Assembly: GCF_002906655.1 (NCBI RefSeq)
Contig: NZ_CP025795.1
Location: 682,001-746,000, forward strand
From: Vibrio hyugaensis
Lineage (GTDB): Bacteria; Pseudomonadota; Gammaproteobacteria; Enterobacterales; Vibrionaceae
Length of the DNA: 64,000 bases
Direction of reading: 5' to 3'
Shown: piece after piece, positions 27,744 through 35,418 of the stretch
Numbering within the stretch: the stretch's first letter is position 1
How the letters are laid out: each line of letters starts with the position of its first letter
Translations under genes and position numbers: made by a program
Notes under the pieces: model-generated
Told to the model about the DNA's origin: nothing
The model's database searches: none
The model's input: only the letters and a program-made list of their open reading frames with translations

Positions 27744-28106
27744 ATGACAATTCATCGTATTAATCCATGCAAACGTTGGTCAGATGTAACGGTATTTAAT
27801 GGCATCGCCAACTTTGTTGAGGTGGCAGAAGCTGACACTACTGCGGATATGAAAGGGCAAGTACAGCAGATCTTCGACCAAGCCGAGCAAATGCTAGCCA
27901 GTGTTGATAGCGATAAATCGCGCATTCTATCTGTGACGATTTACGTGACAGATTTTGCTAACTTCGATGCCCTCAACGAAGTATGGGATGCGTGGTTCCC
28001 TGAGGGCTGTGCACCAAGCCGTGCTTGCGTCAAAGTTGAATTGGCAAATCCTGAACTGTTGGTAGAAATGGCTTTTGTTGCTGCTGCGGGTGAGAAGTTC
28101 CAGTAG
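27744..28106 (+). CDS. second RidA-family protein
   Basis: 120 residues with RidA-type fold features (FNGIANFVEVAEADTTADMKGQ, ILSVTIYVTDFANFDALNEVW, SRACVKVELANPELLVEM). The Arg equivalent lies in PSRACVKVEL. It is more divergent from canonical RidA than the copy at 19.9 kb. It follows the lactonase by 14 bp and closes the catabolic island. Probably it hydrolyses an imine/enamine intermediate or a related small substrate; the exact role is unknown. Confidence 0.85.
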   Translation: MTIHRINPCKRWSDVTVFNGIANFVEVAEADTTADMKGQVQQIFDQAEQMLASVDSDKSRILSVTIYVTDFANFDALNEVWDAWFPEGCAPSRACVKVELANPELLVEMAFVAAAGEKFQ

Positions 28107-28151
28107 TTCGACATCACTCTACTCAAACCATCAAGCCCAGTGTTATCCTCA

Positions 28152-28190
28152 AGCCCAGCGCTATATTATTCAATCACGCTGGGCTTTGTT
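28152..28190. terminator. intrinsic terminator ending the catabolic island
   Basis: AGCCCAGCG / CGCTGGGCT stem with a 16-nt loop followed by TTGTT. It serves the plus-strand ridA-like gene and possibly the convergent PhzF gene. Confidence 0.75.
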
Positions 28191-28223
28191 CTATTGGGCT
28201 AATGCTAAAGACAAGCTAAAGGT

Positions 28224-29015
28224 CTACACAAAAATCTTACCTTTCATGTAAAGCACGCCGTCACCAGATACTTTTACTTGTTCGCCGTTTACCTCACAGT
28301 GCAAAATGCCTCCGCGCAGAGAAGCTTGATAAGCAACCAGGGATGTTTTGCCTAATTCTTCTGCCCAGAATGGTGCTAATCCAGCGTGAATCGAGCCGGT
28401 TACGGGGTCTTCGTCGCCACCATTTGCAGGCCAAAAGTAACGCGATACAAAGTCTTGTTGATCGCCTTTCGCAGTAACGACCACATCGTAAGGAGCAAGT
28501 GTTTTGAGGTGCTCGGAACGGTACTGAACCTCAAGTACCTCCTGTTGGCTGTCGACCACCACGAAATAAGCTTGAGGGCTAAGCAGTACGCGTTCCACAT
28601 GGCAGCTTAAGCCTTCAATCAACGCCGAGGGAATATCAGAAACGGCTTTTGGAGGACGAGCAGGGAACGTCATTTCAATCTTGCCTTGCGCATTCTTCTC
28701 TACGGTGAGTGTTCCTACTTCCAGAGTATGAAATTCAATGGTGCCACTAATGCCAAGCTCATCAAACAGCACTAACGACGAGGCTAGCGTTGCGTGTCCA
28801 CAGAAATCGATTTCGGTAATCGGAGATAACCAACGAATCTCATATCGGTTTGCGCCAATGGATTTTAGAAAAGCCGTTTCCGACAAGTTGTTTTCTGCCG
28901 CGATATTTTGCATCAACTCTGGAGCAAGCCATTCCTCTAGCGGTACGACCGCTGCAGAGTTGCCTTTGAATTGCGTATCGGTGAAGGCGTCCACCACGTA
29001 GATATCCAGTTCCAT
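28224..29015 (-). CDS. PhzF-family epimerase/isomerase
   Basis: 263 residues with PhzF-fold hallmarks: the N-terminal DIYVVDAFTDTQFKGNSAAVV, the catalytic Glu in NLSETAFL (about 45), ITEIDFCGHATLASSLVLF, and the C-terminal Asp/Gly motif GGDEDPVTGSIHAGLAPFW. Family members are isomerases acting on small cyclic or amino-acid-like substrates. Most, as here, lie outside phenazine clusters and have no assigned reaction. It is monocistronic and convergent with the catabolic island. Confidence 0.9.
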   Translation of the reverse strand: MELDIYVVDAFTDTQFKGNSAAVVPLEEWLAPELMQNIAAENNLSETAFLKSIGANRYEIRWLSPITEIDFCGHATLASSLVLFDELGISGTIEFHTLEVGTLTVEKNAQGKIEMTFPARPPKAVSDIPSALIEGLSCHVERVLLSPQAYFVVVDSQQEVLEVQYRSEHLKTLAPYDVVVTAKGDQQDFVSRYFWPANGGDEDPVTGSIHAGLAPFWAEELGKTSLVAYQASLRGGILHCEVNGEQVKVSGDGVLYMKGKIFV

Positions 29016-29050
29016 TTACGCTTCCTTGTTTGCTTTTGGGCTAATGAGCA

Positions 29051-29317
29051 TATACCCAAGTAACCTCGAGATGCTAGGTTCAGCGAGAATGAATTGGTTT
29101 GTAGACGCGGCGGCGATTTAAAGGTCTAGTGGATCTAAATCAAGAATCGACAACAAAGTATACAAGCCAAATCAACTCGCCCTTTGGGAGCGTGTCATTG
29201 CCCCGATTGCTGCGTCAAACAACTTGGAAAGAGCTGGCTATTACGCTGCGTTGTTTTCCTTGAACTCGAGTCAATGACAACGCTCTGAATCCTGCATCTT
29301 GAAGTCACTTGGGTATA
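29051..29317. mobile_element. MITE-like Vibrio intergenic repeat (267 bp)
   Basis: It has 24-bp terminal inverted repeats, TATACCCAAGTAACCTCGAG plus ATGC on the left and the complement of TATACCCAAGTGACTTCAAG plus ATGC on the right (21 of 24 match). There is no plausible ORF inside. I recall the same TATACCCAAGT end in many Vibrio intergenic regions, but copy number is not testable here. It fills most of the gap between the PhzF gene and the PEBP gene. The remaining 29318-29469 should hold the PEBP promoter. Confidence 0.7.
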
Positions 29318-29469
29318 CACCAAATAAGACGTAGATAAGCACGAATTTGGAAATGTTACGCAAAGTGTCACTTCTTGGCTTAAAATGAGTCCAATTGATA
29401 CTTAATGAAAGGTTGTTGTTTCTTTTGAGGCATACACTTATGCCGAACTTAAGAAATAGGAGCATCATC

Positions 29470-30003
29470 ATGAAAGTAATCACGACATCAGTATTAGCAA
29501 TGAGCTTATTGGCGGTTGGTTCAGTGCAAGCATTTGAGTTAACCAGTAAAGACATCCAAGAAGGTCATCCTATGGCGAAGACTTTCGAATACAACAGCTG
29601 GGGTTGTAATGGTGGCAACCAGTCACCACAGTTGATGTGGAAGGATGCGCCCGCAGGTACAAAGAGCTTTGCAATTACTGCGTACGATCCGGACGCGCCA
29701 ACAGGTAGTGGTTTCTGGCACTGGGTTGCGTTCAACATTCCAGCTTCAGTAAGCGAACTACCACGCGCAGTGAACATTGAAAAATTGGGCGGTAAAGAGT
29801 CGCGTATTGACTACGGAACGGTTGGTTTTGGTGGCGTTTGCCCACCGGAAGCAGACGGCATGCACCGCTACCAATTTACGGTTTGGGCATTGCCAACGGA
29901 TAAATTGAACCTTGATGAAAACACGCCAGCTGCTGTGGTGGGCTTTACACTCAACAGTATGGCATTAGACAAAGCGAAACTTACGGCGACATACACACGT
30001 TAA
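29470..30003 (+). CDS. exported YbhB/YbcL-type PEBP (Raf-kinase-inhibitor-like) protein
   Basis: 177 residues from ATG 29470 (Shine-Dalgarno AGGAG), with a signal peptide (VITTSVLAMSLLAVGSVQA). PEBP motifs include NSWGCNGGNQSPQLMWKDAP, FAITAYDPDAPTGSGFWHWV and GFGGVCPPEADGMHRYQFTVWAL. Bacterial homologues have the ligand-binding pocket of PEBPs but no settled physiological role. Export suggests the periplasm. The AraC regulator 31 bp downstream is on the same strand and may be cotranscribed. Confidence 0.88.
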   Translation: MKVITTSVLAMSLLAVGSVQAFELTSKDIQEGHPMAKTFEYNSWGCNGGNQSPQLMWKDAPAGTKSFAITAYDPDAPTGSGFWHWVAFNIPASVSELPRAVNIEKLGGKESRIDYGTVGFGGVCPPEADGMHRYQFTVWALPTDKLNLDENTPAAVVGFTLNSMALDKAKLTATYTR

Positions 30004-30034
30004 GACGTCTTAGAATAAAGAGCGAGGGGAGTTG

Positions 30035-30817
30035 ATGAGTCACCAATACCAAGTCACGATATTTCGTGCAGAGCAGTTGCAGAAGTTGCGTAATGTGAGG
30101 ATTCATTCCCCAAGCATCATTCAAATCATCACTGGTAGTAAGCGTCTTTTCTGGAAGGAATCGGCGTTGGATCTGTCGCATTCTGAGCTGCTACTTTGTG
30201 AGGCTTCTGCATCTCTGAGTTTTGAGAACTTACCGCAAAAAGGTAAGTTTCTCTCCAGAATGTTCAGCTTTCATTGCTTACCGACAGAAGCGATGCTTGA
30301 CCTAAGCATTAGTATTGGAGAAAGCGAAGAGGTGCCTACGTTAGCGGCGGATAAAGCATTGCAAGACACCTTGAATGCTTTGTTTTCGTTTGACCAACAA
30401 AGCATGAGTAAGGAGACCCAAACGTTTTGGGTGATGGGCCTGTATCAACAGCTTGCTGAGCGCGGTGTATTGCATCACCTATTTGTCAATGCGAACACCA
30501 CATTCAGCCAAAAGCTAAGTCGTTATCTAGCTCATTCTCCGGGAGAAGAACACACCTTGGAGGTTGTAGCAGGGCGTTTTGCTATGAGCCGTGCGACTAT
30601 GATTCGTAAGCTCAAGCAAGAAGGCACTCAGTATCGAGAAGTGTTGGCGGAAGTACGTCTAAATCATGCTCTGTATTTGATGCAAAACGGACATTATAAC
30701 GTTGCGATGTTGGCACAACTGTGCGGGTATCAATCAGAAGGGCGTTTTAGCCAACGCTTTAAAGGCAAGTTCGGACTAACTCCGAGTGATTACATTAAAA
30801 CGGTCGTCGTTAGTTAA
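30035..30817 (+). CDS. AraC-family transcriptional regulator
   Basis: 260 residues from ATG 30035 (Shine-Dalgarno GAGGGGA; the TTG one codon earlier is less likely). The C-terminal 100 residues contain the double helix-turn-helix (LEVVAGRFAMSRATMIRKLKQ, then YNVAMLAQLCGYQSEGRFSQ and FKGKFGLTPSDY). The N-terminal 150 residues are a sensor domain I cannot assign; short beta-like segments resemble a cupin. It follows the PEBP gene closely. Target and effector are unknown. Confidence 0.88.
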   Translation: MSHQYQVTIFRAEQLQKLRNVRIHSPSIIQIITGSKRLFWKESALDLSHSELLLCEASASLSFENLPQKGKFLSRMFSFHCLPTEAMLDLSISIGESEEVPTLAADKALQDTLNALFSFDQQSMSKETQTFWVMGLYQQLAERGVLHHLFVNANTTFSQKLSRYLAHSPGEEHTLEVVAGRFAMSRATMIRKLKQEGTQYREVLAEVRLNHALYLMQNGHYNVAMLAQLCGYQSEGRFSQRFKGKFGLTPSDYIKTVVVS

Positions 30818-30832
30818 TTGATGCTGTGGAAA

Positions 30833-31051
30833 CTATGCACGCTTCACTGAGTTTATCGTTGTCCCAGACTTGGAATCCACAATAGCTAGATCAGACAGCA
30901 GTTGTTGCAAGAGTTCTGCTGCATGAACGTTCGCTCGGACCTTATCTATATCGCTGAAATTAGTATTGTTCTCTTCTTCTAGGTATTTAATCGTCTGTTG
31001 TGAAAGCTTGAGAACAGCATGCCACTTCAGTTTTTTGTACTCTATATTCAT
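30833..31051 (-). CDS. small hypothetical protein (72 residues)
   Basis: A helical, charged 72-residue protein (MNIEYKKLKWHAVLKLS, then NVHAAELLQQLLSDLA) with a strong Shine-Dalgarno (GAGGAG) 9 nt upstream. It has no signal peptide or membrane segment and ends 16 bp from the convergent AraC stop. I recognise no family. The good ribosome site and sensible composition support a real gene. Confidence 0.6.
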   Translation of the reverse strand: MNIEYKKLKWHAVLKLSQQTIKYLEEENNTNFSDIDKVRANVHAAELLQQLLSDLAIVDSKSGTTINSVKRA

Positions 31052-31149
31052 TACTCACGCTCCTCTATGAACAATCAATTTAAAACATTGTTCAAAACTT
31101 TGTGTTAGCAAATCGGATTTTGTTGATTCAGTGATGCCTAGAACAATAA

Positions 31150-31182
31150 AAAAGCGCCTTTCGTGATGACGAGAGGCGCTTA
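31150..31182 (-). terminator. intrinsic terminator of the acr3 gene
   Basis: AAGCGCCTTTCGT / ACGAGAGGCGCTT stem with a 4-nt loop. The A-run on its left gives a U-run on the minus-strand transcript. Confidence 0.85.
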
Positions 31183-31202
31183 TAAGTGACTAAAATAATA
31201 TA

Positions 31203-32258
31203 TTATTTGTAGTATTTCTGTTTCATTTTCAGAGCGACATTAACCAGAGCAATCAAGACAGGAACCTCGATTAGAGGACCAATCACACCAGCAAAAGCTT
31301 GGTCTGAGTTTAGGCCAAACACCGCGATAGAAACCGCAATTGCCAATTCAAAGTTGTTGCCTGTTGCAGTGAAAGCAATCGACGCATTTTTGTCGTAGTC
31401 GATGCCCATTTTCTTACCAACGAAGAAGCTTACAAAGAACATCAATACGAAGTAAATTGCCAGCGGAATTGCTACACGGAATACATCCATTGGCAGTTCA
31501 AGAATCATTTCACCTTTTAAGCTGAACATCAGTACGATGGTCGCAAGCAGGGCGATAAGCGTAATTGGTGAAATGCGTGGGATGAACACTTCGTTGTACC
31601 ATTGTTCACCTTTCGCAGCGACCAGCCATTTACGGCTTAGGAAGCCCGCTAGGAATGGGATACCAAGGTAAATCAGTACACTTTCCGCGATGTCCATCAT
31701 CGAGATATCTACCACGAAACCTTCGTAACCAAAGACTGGTGGCAACACAGTGATGAACAACCATGCCATTACACTGTAAGTCACGATTTGGAAAGCACTG
31801 TTTAGTGCAACTAGGGCTGCGCCGTATTCTTTGTTACCGCCACCGATATCGTTCCATACAAGCACCATCGCAATACAACGAGCAAGACCGATCAGAATGA
31901 TACCGACCATGTAACCCGGATGATCACCTAGGAAAGTCAATGCAAGGATGAACATCAAAATAGGGCCGACAATCCAGTTCATCACCAATGACAGCGTAAT
32001 TGCTTTTTTGTCTTTAGTGACGGTGCCTAATAAGTTGTAGTTCACTTTTGCTAGCGGTGGGTACATCATCAAAATCAAACCGATCGCTAGCGGCACGTTA
32101 GTACTGCCTACAGACATAGATTCGTTCCATTCTGCAACTTGTGGGAAAGCAGCGCCAATACCCACACCAATAGCCATAGCGACAAAGATCCAAACCGTAA
32201 GGTAACGGTCGAGGAAGCTCATTTTGTTGCCGGCACTATCTAAAACTTGAGTTGTCAT
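31203..32258 (-). CDS. acr3: Acr3-type arsenite efflux transporter
   Basis: 351 residues with about 10 helices. The Acr3 signature around the functional Cys is present ([18 protein letters not shown]), together with [19 protein letters not shown] and [18 protein letters not shown]. It exports As(III), and in some members Sb(III), across the inner membrane. It lies behind arsR on the same strand but has its own operator-like palindrome directly upstream, so it is probably repressed directly by ArsR. No arsenate reductase (arsC) is adjacent. Confidence 0.92.
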   Translation of the reverse strand: MTTQVLDSAGNKMSFLDRYLTVWIFVAMAIGVGIGAAFPQVAEWNESMSVGSTNVPLAIGLILMMYPPLAKVNYNLLGTVTKDKKAITLSLVMNWIVGPILMFILALTFLGDHPGYMVGIILIGLARCIAMVLVWNDIGGGNKEYGAALVALNSAFQIVTYSVMAWLFITVLPPVFGYEGFVVDISMMDIAESVLIYLGIPFLAGFLSRKWLVAAKGEQWYNEVFIPRISPITLIALLATIVLMFSLKGEMILELPMDVFRVAIPLAIYFVLMFFVSFFVGKKMGIDYDKNASIAFTATGNNFELAIAVSIAVFGLNSDQAFAGVIGPLIEVPVLIALVNVALKMKQKYYK

Positions 32259-32276
32259 AGTGTTCTCTTATTCGTT

Positions 32277-32294
32277 TATCGTCGAAAGGCGATA
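32277..32294. promoter_or_regulatory. ArsR operator candidate upstream of acr3
   Basis: Palindrome TATCGTCGAAAGGCGATA, about 20 bp before the acr3 start. It matches the sequence before arsR at 15 of 18 positions. Confidence 0.65.
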
Positions 32295-32343
32295 CTTAAA
32301 GGTATAGTTTACCCCGGCGCACCTTACAAGTGCGCAAGGATAA

Positions 32344-32685
32344 TTAATTAAAAAGGTTAGAAAATCCCAGATTGAACTTATCAAATGCGTCGCGTTGAAT
32401 GCGGTAACACACCTTAGGCGGGTTAGGCTCTGCGCTGATAAAACCAGCTTGCTTTAAGATACGCAAATGTTCAGAAACCGTCGATTGTGCAAGACCTAGC
32501 TCAGAAACCAAATCACTGTTCAAACAACCGCCCATGGTATCGAGAGTGTGCAGGATATGCAGAATGCGCAAACGTGCTGGGTGTGACAGAGCTTTCGCTT
32601 GCGCTGCCAGAGTTTGTTCTTTCTCGAGTTGTTGTTGCGTTGTCTGAAAAGCAACTTCGCAAGTGTCGTTGCATTTATCACTCAT
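32344..32685 (-). CDS. arsR: ArsR-family As(III)-responsive repressor
   Basis: 113 residues with a winged HTH (SHPARLRILHILHTL, then LGLAQSTVSEHLRILKQAGF). The classical ELCVCDL arsenic site is absent. Instead there are N-terminal Cys5 and Cys9 and a Cys54 (GGCLN), an arrangement like Corynebacterium glutamicum CgArsR, which binds As(III) with two N-terminal Cys plus a Cys near residue 55 of the other subunit. It heads the arsR-acr3 pair. Shared palindromes before both genes suggest autoregulation and control of acr3. Confidence 0.88.
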   Translation of the reverse strand: MSDKCNDTCEVAFQTTQQQLEKEQTLAAQAKALSHPARLRILHILHTLDTMGGCLNSDLVSELGLAQSTVSEHLRILKQAGFISAEPNPPKVCYRIQRDAFDKFNLGFSNLFN

Positions 32686-32703
32686 TCGCTGGCCTTAATA
32701 GTT

Positions 32704-32721
32704 AATCGTCGAATTGCGATA
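32704..32721. promoter_or_regulatory. ArsR operator candidate upstream of arsR
   Basis: AATCGTCGAATTGCGATA lies 18 bp before the arsR start and shares ATCGTCGAA and GCGATA with the acr3 site. Confidence 0.6.
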
Positions 32722-32841
32722 AAGTTTACGCCTGCAGAGCTCAGGATGCAACTATAGAATCGAAACTAAGTAAAAAACGAAAGGCAAGTATGAATAAATT
32801 GCGGGGTTTAATTGCAAAGTTAGGTCATTGGCTTGATGAAA

Positions 32842-32904
32842 AAGAAAAGCAGAACTTAAAGATACAACGAAGTGGGGGTGTAGTATCAGGAGCTAAGTTC
32901 TGCT
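32842..32904 (-). terminator. intrinsic terminator with a long C-rich loop
   Basis: A perfect 11-bp stem AGCAGAACTTA (32894-32904 on the minus strand) / TAAGTTCTGCT (32848-32858), followed by TTTCTTTTTC on the minus strand. It sits 11 nt after the stop of the small gene. Confidence 0.75.
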
Positions 32905-32914
32905 TAAGGTTCGT

Positions 32915-33046
32915 TTACCAGTTGAAGAAGTCGTTCATTGTTACCAGAGCCATAACTTCAAGCTTGTTGTCTGAATAAGCGACGCGTTCTCGAAAATAGG
33001 TTGCCATCGTAGGCATGTCTTTTGCTGATCGAATTTGGAATCGCAT
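32915..33046 (-). CDS. 43-residue small protein divergent from sgrR
   Basis: ATG 33046 is preceded by AAGGAGGAAACACT, a near-perfect Shine-Dalgarno. The product begins MRFQIRSAKDMPTMATYF and ends MNDFFNW. It is soluble-looking, with internal Met codons at 11 and 14 that would give 33- or 30-residue forms. A strong terminator follows the stop by 11 nt, confirming a genuine short transcription unit on this strand. I see no sequence match to E. coli SgrT from memory. Function is proposed only from position: sugar-phosphate stress or carbon-flux control. Confidence 0.65.
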   Translation of the reverse strand: MRFQIRSAKDMPTMATYFRERVAYSDNKLEVMALVTMNDFFNW

Positions 33047-33145
33047 AGTGTTTCCTCCTTGTTGCTGACAGGGGCAGTATGCAAAGAAAAGGGGAGCTGA
33101 AAAAGAGAGTGAATTTCTGGGGTTTATTCCTAATAAGACCCAGAA

Positions 33146-33161
33146 GGTGCGCTAACTCACC
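33146..33161. promoter_or_regulatory. CRP-like half-conserved site between sgrR and the small gene
   Basis: GGTGC-N6-TCACC resembles the CRP consensus TGTGA-N6-TCACA at 7 of 10 positions. It would overlap the -35 region of the minus-strand small RNA, a repressing location. The match is moderate. Confidence 0.4.
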
Positions 33162-33273
33162 GATTTTTACTCTTGGGGGGAATAAAAGGGGAACAAAGTG
33201 ATTGGAAGTTTTCTTATTTTCTATTACTGAAGTTGAGTAAAATAAAGCTATACCCACTTATTGAGGGCGCTCG

Positions 33274-35046
33274 GTGTCTGATCTCAACTTGTTTCGTTAC
33301 TACCAACGACTTACTCCCTTTGGGATTGGTGGTGAAGTCAAAACCACATTACAGGAAGTCTCTGACTTGCTGTTCACTTCTCCTCGTCATGCTCGCAGCT
33401 TATTATCGCAAATGCAGGATCAAGCGTGGTTAAGCTGGCTTCCAAAAGCGGGCCGAAACCAACGTTCTACTCTGTTGTTGAACATCGAGTTGAGTGCATT
33501 GAAAGAGAGTCTTGCTCTGGAACGTATCAAACTAGGTAAATACGAGAAAGCGCTGGCGATCCTCGATGAAGATGAAGCGGCATTTGGACGTTTGCTGAAA
33601 ACCACCTCTGGCGCGTCTGTTCAAGAAGGGCGGCTCAATATCCAGCTTACCTATAAGCGTATGTTTGAGCGTATTGTTCCTCATCAACTTCATCGTAGCA
33701 GTGAGCGTTTCTTCCTGCGTCAAATCTATTGTTGTTTAGTGTCGAGTGATTACAACGGTGTGGTGAAACCAGAGCTTGCCCACCATTGGCGCTACGACGA
33801 GAAAAGTTATGAATGGACGTTTTACCTTCGCCCGGGGCTGACATTCCATAATGGTACGCCAATTGATGCCGATACGGTCGTATCCCTTTTTGCTAAACTT
33901 AGCTCGCTGGAGTATTACCAGAAAGAACTTGCGCACGTCGCTAACATTACTGCGCCAAATCCTCTCAAAGTCGTGTTTACTTTGAGCAAGCCGGATCTAG
34001 GCTTTGCAGGGCTTATTTCCGGCGTAAAATACGGCATTCAACCCGTTAGCCAAGTTAATGTCGCGAACAACAATTTGGTTGTTGGTAGTGGGCCATTCTC
34101 TGTGATTGAACACAGTGCTCATCGATTGAAGCTACAAGCGTTTGACAGCTATTACACCTGTCGAGTACTGACCGATGTGGTGACGATCTGGATTGTCAAT
34201 GATGAGAAAATGGAGAACCCATCCCTAGCCGCGAACACACCGCCAAAGCAGGTGGAGAAAGCGGACGATGAGCTTGCCGACAGCATGTGCGGGCACTATA
34301 TGTCGACCCAAGATGCAGAGGTCGCTCCGGCGAGTCAACACAGTCGCACAGAGGACGGCTGTTTGTTTACGCTTTTTAACCAGCATGCCAAGCATCCCTT
34401 GTCTCAAGCGCAGCGTCGCTACATTGCTGAGCTGATTCAACCAGAGCAACTTGCTGATGTCATGCGCAAAGAAAAAATTGTGTTTGGAAGTGTGCCGGCT
34501 TACAACATGTTGCCAACGTGGAAGCCTGTGCTAAGACCGTTTGGTTATGAGAGTAAGCTGCCAAAAAATATCACCATCGCAGGTTACAACTACACGGCGC
34601 TGCGTCGATGTGCTCGTGCGATTGCCAACCGTTTAGAAGGAACAGGAAGCAAAGTTTGTATTGTTATGTACTCCTACCGAGAGCTGAGTGAAAAGGCAAA
34701 AAATGGCATTTTGGATGAGACGTTGGTGGTCACTAACATCAACTTGGATGACAACCGTCATGCGTCTGCTTTTAGCAATTTTTTCACTAATACCGTATTG
34801 CATCACACCTTGGGCGAAGAGAACTCGACTTGGTTGGACGACCAATTAGAGAAAGTACGGGGCTACACTGAATTAGAAGGCTATCTTAAAGCGTTGGAGC
34901 CTATTGCCTCAACACTCGTTAGTGAATACTGGATTGCCCCAATGTTCCACCACACGCAAACGTTGCGCTTTCAAGGCGTTCTAGAAGACGTGGCGCTCAC
35001 CAACTGGGGGTGGCCAGATATTCGGTCAGTGTGGTCGGCAGATTAA
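33274..35046 (+). CDS. sgrR: SgrR-family transcriptional regulator (HTH + SBP_bac_5)
   Basis: 590 residues from GTG 33274. The N-terminal winged-HTH (about 1-110) is followed by a periplasmic-binding-protein-like domain of the SBP_bac_5 class (YKRMFERIVPHQLHRSSERFF, then LAHHWRYDEKSYEWTFYLRP and LTFHNGTPIDADTVV). This is the SgrR architecture. In E. coli SgrR senses sugar-phosphate accumulation and activates the divergent sRNA sgrS. The same divergent layout with a short RNA-like gene is seen here. It is slightly longer than E. coli SgrR (551 residues), with an extra loop around residues 315-360. Confidence 0.88.
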   Translation: MSDLNLFRYYQRLTPFGIGGEVKTTLQEVSDLLFTSPRHARSLLSQMQDQAWLSWLPKAGRNQRSTLLLNIELSALKESLALERIKLGKYEKALAILDEDEAAFGRLLKTTSGASVQEGRLNIQLTYKRMFERIVPHQLHRSSERFFLRQIYCCLVSSDYNGVVKPELAHHWRYDEKSYEWTFYLRPGLTFHNGTPIDADTVVSLFAKLSSLEYYQKELAHVANITAPNPLKVVFTLSKPDLGFAGLISGVKYGIQPVSQVNVANNNLVVGSGPFSVIEHSAHRLKLQAFDSYYTCRVLTDVVTIWIVNDEKMENPSLAANTPPKQVEKADDELADSMCGHYMSTQDAEVAPASQHSRTEDGCLFTLFNQHAKHPLSQAQRRYIAELIQPEQLADVMRKEKIVFGSVPAYNMLPTWKPVLRPFGYESKLPKNITIAGYNYTALRRCARAIANRLEGTGSKVCIVMYSYRELSEKAKNGILDETLVVTNINLDDNRHASAFSNFFTNTVLHHTLGEENSTWLDDQLEKVRGYTELEGYLKALEPIASTLVSEYWIAPMFHHTQTLRFQGVLEDVALTNWGWPDIRSVWSAD

Positions 35047-35418
35047 TCAACCTGAGTTCAGGTTAATCAATACCCGTCGTTTGGCGAGTTGTTTGTATCT
35101 GCTATTAGGTGAAAGTAAGCAACGTTTCGATTTCTTTTAGCAAACAAGTGTGATGACTATCCATATTTGAAACTCACTGATGACAAATTTACGGAAAATG
35201 AAGTTTGAATTTAATTACGATAAATAACGAGTCAATAGTCGTAATGTGATCAAGTTAGATCATTACGTATTTATGAAAATGTATGAATAGATGCGGAAGT
35301 TCAAATTGTGCCTATTGATATGTTGCTAAGAGGCAAACCAAGAATACTTGAGTTCGTGACTTTATACTAAGCTTAGCTGTGTTCTGTAATAGACCTGTAA
35401 TTAAGTCGTTCTAAAAGT
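35047..35418. other. convergent intergenic region with two hairpins
   Basis: Just past sgrR, AACCTGA/TCAGGTT (35043-35070) can form a hairpin, possibly a terminator without a clear T-run. A second inverted repeat, CGTAATGTGATC and GATCATTACG (35240-35267), has no evident role. Otherwise AT-rich with no ORF I would support. Confidence 0.4.

Larger units (their letters stand above)
32842..33117 (-). ncRNA. candidate dual-function RNA divergent from sgrR
   Basis: Proposed transcript of roughly 270 nt: a 5' leader, a 43-codon ORF with a strong ribosome site, and a 3' terminator whose 35-nt loop is single-strand-prone and C-rich (CTCCTGATACTACACCCCC). The loop contains CUCCU, able to pair with Shine-Dalgarno sequences. 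Position next to sgrR mirrors enterobacterial SgrS/SgrT. A Vibrio dual-function RNA, VcdRP, is known, encodes a small protein and is CRP-repressed. The start near 33117 is a guess from a weak -10 (GAATAA). Confidence 0.55.

Noticed and set aside
32790..32978. 62-codon plus-strand ORF beginning MNKLRGLIAKLG
   Set aside because: Its second half is the antisense of the terminator and stop region of the minus-strand small gene, and the ribosome site is weak.
35240..35267. Inverted repeat as a CRP site
   Set aside because: The spacing between the TGTGA and TCA parts is too long for CRP, and it lies in a convergent intergenic region without a promoter need.
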